Below are positions 55,911 through 64,000 of a stretch of 64,000 nt of DNA, one piece after another. Numbering within the stretch: position 1 is the first letter of the stretch; each line of letters opens with the position of its first letter. The position numbers were made by a program, and so were the translations under genes. Below the pieces are notes generated by a model. It was given only the letters and a program-made list of their open reading frames with translations. It was not told where the DNA came from and searched no databases. The stretch is from Galerina marginata (Eukaryota > Basidiomycota > Agaricomycetes > Agaricales > Galerinaceae), in NCBI GenBank assembly GCA_023014335.1, contig JAECYW010000002.1:1-64000 (forward strand). Reading direction: 5' to 3'.

Positions 55911-56873
55911 TTAAAATCCCCCAAGGCATCCCTCCAGCACAGGTTCACAGAAAGTGCTAAATCCACAAGCAGCAGAGCCTTTGGTGTGGGTCCTCGTTCG
56001 TGACAGAAAACCGAGGCCATCGGGGGATCCTGTACCACTATTCATCTTCGTCAGCATAATAGTGGATAATGGGTCACCATCCAGGCCCGCTTCGGAAAAT
56101 GGGACGCCTTCTTGTTTCAAGGAAAGCCCTCCAGGAATATGGGCCGAGAAATGCGAAGTGTCAGATAAAGGCGTGGACGTAATATAATCTGTGTCCGTAA
56201 CTTGAGGCTGTGGAGACACACACGCGTCGTCCGATGAATCCGATTCAGAGGAATGGTCAAAGACAAGGAGTGGAACTGCAAGAGGGGATTGATGTCTGCT
56301 GGTGGAGGTATATGGGTCCGTATGACGACGGTGGCGAGGGTATATTCTAGGAGAGAGACTTTGGGGCGGCGAATTTGGGAGAGAATGACAGCGCATCCGT
56401 GTTGTACGCGGTGGTCGTGCAGGAGAGATGGATCTGCTACCAGACCTGGAAGTTAAAAACCTCGGAGAACACGACTCCCCTTGACGCTGGGTGTTCTGTG
56501 AAAAAGACGTTGGATGAAAATAATCCCTTTGCAGAGGTCCGGGGGTCTCATGTTCGTCCTTTTCATTCTCGTGCATATTTCGTTCGCCTCTCTCAGGCAG
56601 CGCACATACGTTGGGAGAAACCGTGATCGATCCACGGTCATACGAAAATGGTGAATGCGTCATTCCCATCCTAGTCAGGACCGGCGTCGGTGGAAAGTGG
56701 ACATGGGGTGATTCTAGCGGTGGGATGTGCGATGACGATGCGTAAGGCAGTGGGTTGTTGAAGAGGCTTGGTGAAAGGACAGAGTTGCCGTCCGATCGAG
56801 AGGTGGAGTGGGGATCGGGCAACGGAAAATGGGAAATGAATGGAAGGGATTTGAGGATGGAACGCGGGGCCAT
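55911..56873 (-). CDS. Ser/Pro-rich protein with SPHVHFPPTP motif, paralogue 1
   Basis: This is a single 320-residue frame from the ATG at 56873 to the TAA at 55911. The conserved part is SPHVHFPPTP followed about 25 residues later by YDRGSITVSPN and LPERGERN. These motifs recur in the same order in the gene at 60779-62068. The rest is Ser/Pro/Arg-rich and probably disordered, with many SP sites. A Cys-containing end (CGFSTFCEPVLEGCLGGF) is unusual. The family is common in agaricomycetes as uncharacterised proteins. No catalytic domain is visible. Confidence 0.7.
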   Translation of the reverse strand: MAPRSILKSLPFISHFPLPDPHSTSRSDGNSVLSPSLFNNPLPYASSSHIPPLESPHVHFPPTPVLTRMGMTHSPFSYDRGSITVSPNVCALPERGERNMHENEKDEHETPGPLQRDYFHPTSFSQNTQRQGESCSPRFLTSRSGSRSISPARPPRTTRMRCHSLPNSPPQSLSPRIYPRHRRHTDPYTSTSRHQSPLAVPLLVFDHSSESDSSDDACVSPQPQVTDTDYITSTPLSDTSHFSAHIPGGLSLKQEGVPFSEAGLDGDPLSTIMLTKMNSGTGSPDGLGFLSRTRTHTKGSAACGFSTFCEPVLEGCLGGF

Positions 56874-58364
56874 CGAGCTGTTCGTCGGGTTCAGGAAGTC
56901 ACAAAATGGCGGTGGAACTGGTGGTCGCGATAAGCTTTCTGGGTATATCTATGACCGCGATACAGCAGGCTTTATCAAGGTCAAGGCTTAAACGAACAAC
57001 GCTTGACCAGCAAGCCAGAAGGCCTGCCTACCCGTGGGTGGTGGCTAAGCGAACAGCAGTCAAAAGTCGTGGTTTAAGAGAGGAGCTGAGGCGATGATTA
57101 ATCGCCATCAAATGCATGTAAACGCCTTTTATAAGGGACGAACACGTAGCAGACAGCAGGATTGGATAATCCAGGTTATCATGGGGGAAGATCCGTATTC
57201 GAGGCCGCCGACTGTCGTCCGATCCAATCCAAAGAGCCCATCGACCTGATCCAATTTTTGAAGGCGGCTCACGTAGAATACGTCATGGACGACTGTGAGA
57301 GAAATGTCATTGCTCTGGCGAAGCATGAGGGCATGGAGGTAATGGGGTTCACGAGGCTGTGAAGTGGTGCAACTGAGGCTACGTCATTACTCGAGTATTT
57401 CTTGGATGGAGTCCGACAATGGATGACATTTTCTGCTCTCGAAAACATCCAAGTTAGGATGAAAGAAGGAACTGATAACGGCCAAACGGAATGATCATCG
57501 CTCTAACGATAACCCAGCGAATGAGAGCATTTGAAGTTGACACTGCCACAAAATTACACGAGTTTTGTAATTCTTGACCGACGGGTGCTGAATGACCTGA
57601 TAGAAATTGGTGTCAAATATTAAATTCCAAGCGTTTGAAGAATATAAAATGTACCGAATTTGCAATCGAGGATACAGCGTGTAAGAGAGAGGAACTTGAA
57701 GCAGGAGTCGCGCGACGCGCGGGCAAATTTCGGATCCCTGTGTTGGGTCACATGCTCAAAATGAGCAAGCTCGTGACCGACGCGACCTGGACGCGACACA
57801 TCGAGAAGTTGTGCCTGCTCAGGTCAAGCAGCCTTAAGCATGAATCAATAATCACCTGAAGCATTAGCAATCAATAGAAATTGAAAGAGTTTTTTTTTTT
57901 AAATTAGAAGTATGGACAAGCTCACTTGGTACACAAAGTTTACCATCCAAGGACAAGTCCAGCTCTCTCCGACCTCCTGGTCTACCCTACCTAACTGTTC
58001 AACCGCGTTTTATCAAGCTTAGCGCAGAACACACCTGTTATTCCACCCACAAAACCGCCAAAATGTGGAATGGGCCGGCAATATCAAGGATCCTTACTTT
58101 CCGTTCTCTCATTTTGTCTTGCTTTCATCTTGAATTCCGCCACGTTCTGCTGTCACACTGTTCGTTGAGTCCGAATCAGATGATCAAGAATGATATTTAA
58201 CATAATATGCACTGCGGTTCCGTTTCCGGAGTAGAATGTACAAAAGAGACGCCACTGCAACAGAGGTACGGGGACGATCGCAATGTTGAAGAGCCCTGTT
58301 GCTCGCCAAACCCAAAGTAAGTGTGCTGCATACCCTTGTAACGTCGCGAAACGATGGGCCTTGG
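56874..58364. other. No supported gene
   Basis: A plus-strand frame near 57200-57361 ending in a TGA (with QFLKAAHVEYVMDDCERNV and MEVMGFTRL) looks coding-like and could be the last exon or a relic of an unrecognised gene, but no start was found. Confidence 0.35.
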
Positions 58365-59034
58365 TCAACAACACTTTAAATCCTCAGTCAGCTGTGAAGA
58401 AATGGGAACTAGTCAGAAAATTCACGTCTGAGTATTCATTTTTAAAAAATCGCTTACAGTAGCTATATCTTACATTGTCCGTGATGAAAAATCCGTGATT
58501 GACTCTAGCAGATAAAAGTACAAAAAGAGGCGATAAACATCGACGACGTAAGTCCCAGTCTGCTGTCACGGTAAAGCCAAAAACGATGTTCCGAGAATTC
58601 CCTGGAATTCCCTCTATTTTTTGAGCCAATGCAAACGTCTTCTCCAACGCCGAGATGGCGTGCTCCGTTGGCGCATCAGCGGAGGCATTGGGAAAGACCA
58701 TCGTTCTTGGACTGCTTATCGTGTGGTTGTAGTTGGTCACCCGTGGAACGACGTTGCAAGCCACTGTCGAAGACCATAAATTAGAGACGTCACTACCACC
58801 AACAAGAACCAACGCTGAGCTGAAGGTTAGAAGCAGAATAACAAGGATATAATGGTCACGGACTATGATAGGTTGAGCCTTGTGTTACCGTCCGCTGACG
58901 TGCAAGGGTGGTATTGCAAGATCGTGTATAGGAATTGTCTAATATTGAATCTGTTAGCTTTGACTCGGAGTGCTACAATGTAAAATGTGTACTTGCCGCT
59001 CCAGCGAGTCACATCTAAACAGTTTCGCGATCAT
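58365..59034 (-). CDS. Small unknown protein, four-exon model
   Basis: I reconstruct exons 59034-58993, 58938-58889, 58819-58474 and 58391-58365 (154 residues). All introns are GT-AG, and the second has a CTAAC branch site. It begins MIAKLFRCDSLERQ. A hydrophobic stretch SALVLVGG follows, then a polar part with possible N-glycosylation sites (NHT, NAS) and ALEKTFALAQKIEG. The 3' exon is short and least certain. The family is not recognised. Confidence 0.45.
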
Positions 59035-60778
59035 TAAAAGGTGAATAGTTTTTCTATCCCCAGAAGATAGGATGGCACGTTAACGCGTTACTGGGCGCTC
59101 GATATTAGACCTTTGGACGATATAGTACGTCTGGTACATGGTCGCTCCAGGATCCATCCATGGACGAAGACCTCATGGGTTGATCGCGGCCTTTCGTTAA
59201 TCACTTTCTTGTGGATGAGCTGTAGAAATTCCGCCTGCAGGGACAGGGTGGCCAAATGAGTTTCACGGCTGGTCCAATAGCCGCGGCGATCTCATTCAAC
59301 TCGAGCTACGTTTCAATCAAAGGCAGGAGGCTCCGTCCACGAGTTGGTGTAGGCGAATACATAGGAGCTATGCGTGATATCCAACTCGACTCCCGTGACA
59401 AGTGTCGACATTCACCAGCGTAGTAACGATGACCATCTGAAGTCGTCCTCGTTTTACTGTAAAATTCGTCTTCAGATAAGAAGCAGGAAAAGGCGAAAAA
59501 TAAAATATTGGCGTACATGATTCGGACCATGATGTCTTCTCTTCATCCTCTTATTAGAGGGTATTAATATTGCTGCTCGAGATTTCTTGTCCGTATGCCA
59601 GAAAGCGGCCAAGGTCCTGCTTCTGGCTGGAGTCCGGGATGTTGCCACATCCTCACCAACTATTCTAGTAGCATGCGCAGATACCCACCGTGCTTGAGCA
59701 ATTGGCGTTTGTACAACTAGTCTACCATGGGTGATTGGACAGAGGTCCGCTCGCAGAGGGCAACATGGATGGAGAAAGAAACGCCGGCGAAACCAGTGAT
59801 AAGATGAGCGAGAGGCATGTTAAGTATATGGTCGACAGATGATTTCCAACTTTCAACTTTGAGCACAAAAAGTACATAGGTGCAACATAGGTGCTAAGAA
59901 GATCCACAAGTCAAGCGCCGAGAAGTGGCCCAGTGAGCAACAAACGTCGAAGGTATCGGATAAGCATCAAGTTGAAGATGAACCAGGTTCAAATTTTACC
60001 GCGAGCCCGGAGTTTGAAGGAAACACCGTCATCGCCTCCCGCCATGAGGGTCAGGGCCGTTTGACACTTTGAACGTCGAAGGTGACCGGTGACCCACGTT
60101 GCGGTGGAAGATCTGGAGACAACGCTCATTAATCTTTGGGCAACCCTCTTGGCGGTACGACGGGTTAAAATCTTGGTACAAACCATTCAACCGTAAGCAC
60201 ACGAACCAACGCGCTTATCTCTCTCAGATTCTTAAACCTCAGCTTAATGTCGTGGCGAGCACAGGGCAAAAAGAAGAAAAAATAATAAAATCAGCAATGG
60301 CGGTGCGTTGGACAGATGCCAGTTCGATCACGACTGGCAGTGTTGCGGATGGAGATGCGAAATTAACAAACACGTAAAATGCAATGTTGGGAATTATGAT
60401 TGAAAGCAAGGTGCAATGCGAGTATGAATGTTAACAAAAAAACCAAAACCCCAAAGAAAACCTATCTTGTTTTTCGTCAAGTGTAGTAAGCATTAAATTT
60501 GAAGCCTGACGCCCGTCGATAAGCCAAGGCCATCCCGGATGAGAGTCGACGTTCAACGAGTAGCGGTGTGTTGAAAGTGAGAAAAAGCCAAAGGGGGTAG
60601 AAGGACACCGCGAGCATAAACCCAATGATGGTCAACACAAAAAAACAATTCTCTTTCTCGACGACATACGGGACCTCTATATCAAAAAATCCAAAAGCAA
60701 TGGCGAAAGCGGTCGTCGTCCAACCTCCCCTAAAAGTCCCTCCGTTACGTTACTTTGTTCTTCCTCCTATTAATCCCT
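59035..60778. other. No supported gene
   Basis: Only isolated short frames occur here, with no joinable exons. The sequence just downstream of the next gene's stop (60600-60778) is AT-rich with runs of A, as expected of a 3' UTR. Confidence 0.45.
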
Positions 60779-62068
60779 TTAAGCCATAGCAACTCGGGGT
60801 GGGTAGCGGAGTCCCTCGGCGGCGGTCCCCATTGCGGCTGCGAATGAGGGGAAGGACGCGAACGGGTCGTTGGGCGATGGGGCAGTGAAGTCCCGTCGCA
60901 CGATTGTACGCTCGAGTGTCTTCGCCGGGGCGGGGCTCATGAGGCTTTCCCGGATCTTCTCAACCTTGGCGCCGCGGCTGGGCAGCGCAGGCGACCAGAG
61001 GGCACCATCGGCACCGGCGTACATCAACGGGGGTTGAGCAGCAGAGCGCAGAGTCATGTCCAGCTTCTCCTCGTATTCGACCGCGCTTTCCGGGTACTCG
61101 AGGGCTGTGACCATTGGTTCATCCACATCAGCCGAGGCTGAGCCACGAGACGATGCGAGGGACACGGACTCCCAGAAGGCTTGGGTAAGCGAGTCCATGG
61201 CGAGCGGGGCGGGCTTGTTGGGACGGTTCAGCGTGGACACGGCGGGACTGAAGATACCGCGGCCGAGAGGCGACGGATTGGGAGTGAAAACTGCGTTACC
61301 GATCAAGCTATCGATCGTGTTCAAGCGCCCGCTGCTGAGTGTGAGTCCTTTCTTGTTCCTGTTGCGTCGTTCCGCGAGAGAGCTGGCGCGGGCACGAGTG
61401 CGCGCAGGGCCACTGAGCATTGTGACATTGGCATCTCGGTCGGTCTGACGGCCACGTGTCTCCATTTCCACATTCTCAGCAGGCGAGACGGGCGCAGAGG
61501 GGAACGGCGAGCGCGGGTAGCTTGAGAGCGCGTTGCCTAGGCTCCTGCCTTCGCGGGTGCTGGTTCCAAAGCTGGTGAAGGGCGCAAACCGGATGGAGGG
61601 GTTCTCCTTGCCAACAGCCGCAACAGGGGCGGGGAGCTTGGGAGAGCGAGGATCCTCGAAGTCCGTGATGACCGGCGACGCCACATAGCTCAGACTACGG
61701 AAGGGTTTGGGGACTGCCGAGAGCCTGAAGCCATCTAGCGATGGCGAGAATACACGTTCGCCTCGACCTGGGAGGATCAGAGGGTTTGGTGAAACAGAGA
61801 TAGGTCCACGGTCGTAGGAGTTGGGCCCGTGGGTCGTGAAAGTGGCGAAAAGCTTCGAAGGAGAAGGCGGGAAGTGGACATGGGGAGACTTCAATCCCCT
61901 CGCAGACGGCGAGAGGAGAACCGAGAAGCTGACGTTCTGGGACAGAGGAGACAAGGGAAGGGGGTTGGGTCGCCTGAGAATGGACCGTGTCGGGCCAGAT
62001 TTCTGAACGATGGTACGGGATTGAGAGTTCATTCCGTTACGGAGGATGGACTGTGTTTGAGGTGCCAT
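60779..62068 (-). CDS. Ser/Pro-rich protein with SPHVHFPPSP motif, paralogue 2
   Basis: This is a single 429-residue frame from the ATG at 62068. Two SILR motifs (TQSILRNG, RSILRRPNP) come first. SPHVHFPPSPSKL, YDRGPISVSPNPLILPGRGER and many SP/TP sites follow, then a C-terminal EKIRESLMSPAP and a region ending FASFPSFAAAMG. Codon use is GC-rich compared with its neighbours. It shares its ordered motifs with 55911-56873. Both are on the minus strand, 3.9 kb apart. The function is unknown; the many SP sites suggest phosphorylation. Confidence 0.8.
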   Translation of the reverse strand: MAPQTQSILRNGMNSQSRTIVQKSGPTRSILRRPNPLPLSPLSQNVSFSVLLSPSARGLKSPHVHFPPSPSKLFATFTTHGPNSYDRGPISVSPNPLILPGRGERVFSPSLDGFRLSAVPKPFRSLSYVASPVITDFEDPRSPKLPAPVAAVGKENPSIRFAPFTSFGTSTREGRSLGNALSSYPRSPFPSAPVSPAENVEMETRGRQTDRDANVTMLSGPARTRARASSLAERRNRNKKGLTLSSGRLNTIDSLIGNAVFTPNPSPLGRGIFSPAVSTLNRPNKPAPLAMDSLTQAFWESVSLASSRGSASADVDEPMVTALEYPESAVEYEEKLDMTLRSAAQPPLMYAGADGALWSPALPSRGAKVEKIRESLMSPAPAKTLERTIVRRDFTAPSPNDPFASFPSFAAAMGTAAEGLRYPPRVAMA

Positions 62069-64000
62069 GTCGAATACTTTTTGAAAAAGGATTAAGTGGT
62101 TAAGAGGGGTAGAAATCGATATGAAAATTGTTGTTGTATTGAATTGGTTGGAACTCTAGCAGTGCCTTGGCCAGCAAGCACACCGATGACTGAGGGTTTC
62201 AACGACGGTCAGTATATCAAAAAAAAAAAGAAAAAAGGAGCCACGGACATCGTTAGTTCGTAAGTTCGTGAGTGACACACTACAAGTGGTGGGGGAAAAC
62301 GTCTGTCAGCCTCCGTTCTTATATATGATCAAGGGTTGCCATAGGGAGTTAGGGGGGCACAGGGACGACACATGGATTTGTTATTCTTGCAATGCACCAG
62401 TTCGTGCCGCCGTTTGATGATTTCTGCGTACAGCCTCCAGATCTGCTTGGTAACAGAACAACAACCGCAATCCACACGAGTCCACCGCCGGAGGATTAGT
62501 TCAGGTACTCAACACCCTTTCTTCAGCTTTCTTGTCATGAACTCAATGCTTTTTGCCCAGTCTGAGTGAAGGTGGTGGACGGAAAGAAAAGGATTGTCCG
62601 CGGTGTGTCGTCTGACCCAAACATACACCCTTCGTCAAAACGAACTGAACCAGCTCGGCTTAGCCTCCCGGCATCATGATTTCATTTTCCTATCCATCTG
62701 TCCATCTGTTCGACCAGCCAGCAGCCCGCACAGGATTTCTACTGCATCCATTCTATAATTGCTTTGTGCCTAAAGGATTGACCGGCCTCCCGCTCAACAA
62801 AAGTCTGAAAAGATGTATTCTGTACGTACACTTCTTTCAAGTTCAAGCCTTTTCTTCTCATGATCGTCGCAGATTAATATCATTCGATTTGTTCCACAAA
62901 AGCTGTTGTTGTTCTACAACGGAAGTTTCGAATTTTTCGGGCGCCCACTAATGCATCTCAAGCCCCCTTTGTCGTATGCTTCGCAGCGTCTGTGCTCGAA
63001 ATTGTTATAATAAATCGGAGGATAGCACACCCCGTACTCTCCGTGAATCTCCGTGGCGCACTGTGAGCCCACCGATTCAGCAATCTTGTCTCCGTACGGT
63101 GGCGTAAGTGCCTCTACACCGCCAGGCGTTTCCTGTGCTCCCTAATTGTCCTATTTATACAGACGAATCGGTTCCACTGCCCATATACGAAGCTCTTGTT
63201 ATTTTCGTTCTGATTTGTCCCCAGATTGTTCATCCTCTTACCGGGGTTCTCCTTAATGCCACAGCCCCGTGGATGCGCAGGACCATCTGCATTGGTCTCT
63301 TATTACCGTCTTCGCGAGTGATGTGGTACAAACCAGGAATACGCGCCACACGAGGCTAAACGCGACAACGCGCATCCCCGTTCGAATTCAAGGCACAACC
63401 GAAACATGTTCGCCTACGCGAACAGGGCCAAAAGCACCCGCAAGGACAATTTCCGATTCGTCCATCCACGATATAACCTCGTTTCACTCCGAGTCCGAGC
63501 AATCCGCTGTCTCAACTTTCGTGTATCGATGGATGTGCACAAACTCACAACAGAACAAACGACCATCGCGCAATATTTATAACAACATCGACGCAACTCG
63601 TCAGAACTCGCACCTCAGCCAACCTCACCGTTCGCGTATCAGACATGAGGCCTGAGGGGACTCCTCAACACCCAAAACTCACGCTCCTTGCATACGTCCG
63701 CCAACCTCGATTTTCTGCCAGCGGGCACCAGGCCGCCGCTTCATGACCGACAGAAATCCAGGGTTCGAGTGCCCACATACCCACTGACATCAGAGAACAG
63801 CAGAGAACCCGTATCTTGAAGTTCCACGACGTTAAAATAGCCACCACCTCAGTGGATGGAAGGTAAGTATACGCAGTGTTTCTTCGGTCATAATTATTCA
63901 TCCCCGAGATGATACATCAGGTCGCCGTCGATGAACTAGTCAAGCGCTCAGGCTCAAGTACGGTCGCTTTCCCCCGTAGCAGAGAGCAGCGACCGGTTTT
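62069..64000. other. No supported gene
   Basis: Upstream sequence of the preceding gene contains a poly-A/G tract at about 62219-62240. Frames at 62676-62951 and 63108-63655 have no splice or family support. Confidence 0.45.

Noticed and set aside
61056..61525. Plus-strand frames opposite the Ser/Pro-rich gene
   Set aside because: They are shadows of a GC-rich coding strand, with no splice signals or motifs of their own.

Overview
The window is nuclear DNA of a filamentous basidiomycete, most likely an agaricomycete mushroom. The evidence is the gene structure (many short introns of about 45-65 nt with GT-AG or GC-AG ends and CTAAC/CTGAC-like branch sites) and lineage-typical proteins: a Plavaka/tnp2-type transposase relic, a WD40 membrane protein, a large F-box protein, DUF726, and a UstYa-like DUF3328 protein with the basidiomycete-style HQLKC motif. 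All gene models were spliced by hand from the sequence and checked for frame. No database search was possible.

Layout. 0-17 kb is an accessory, decayed region: a frameshifted tnp2 transposase, a divergent pair of unknown multi-exon genes at 4.9-8.1 kb (one carrying an in-frame tandem exon duplication), a frameshifted WD40 gene, and several orphan fragments. 17.6-29 kb is gene-poor. It holds a 4.4-kb segment bounded by ~155-bp inverted repeats, a tandem-repeat block, one apparently intact unknown gene (25.1-25.7 kb), and a stop-containing relative of that gene at 21.8-22.0 kb. 29-44 kb is the most interesting region. Two paralogous multi-pass membrane proteins with matching exon lengths (29.2-30.4 and 41.5-42.7 kb) bracket a GNAT acetyltransferase, a single-pass membrane protein, and four tiny secreted-peptide precursor genes. 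A UstYa/DUF3328 gene lies just beyond, at 43.3 kb. 44-53 kb looks like conserved housekeeping sequence: a siroheme-pathway fusion (MET1-type), SRP14, a DUF726/TMCO4-like protein and an F-box gene with a truncated tandem copy. 53-64 kb is sparse, with two Ser/Pro-rich paralogues and one small unknown gene.

Main hypothesis. The four precursor genes (35.4-40.6 kb, all minus strand) each encode a signal peptide, a phase-1 intron a few codons after its predicted end, and one to five copies of a short motif ending in an aromatic-Leu-Arg/Lys core (FLRSP, FLRP/FLKP, FLRK, WLKLS). Two have a KR site and one has RRR/RR sites before or between the cores. Each has a TATA box about 35-60 nt upstream of its ATG. 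With a UstYa-like gene 2.7 kb away, this looks like a candidate basidiomycete Kex2-processed (dikaritin/KEP-like) peptide family. The sequence shows the precursor architecture and the neighbourhood. A link between UstYa and these peptides, or between the peptides and the flanking membrane proteins, is inference.
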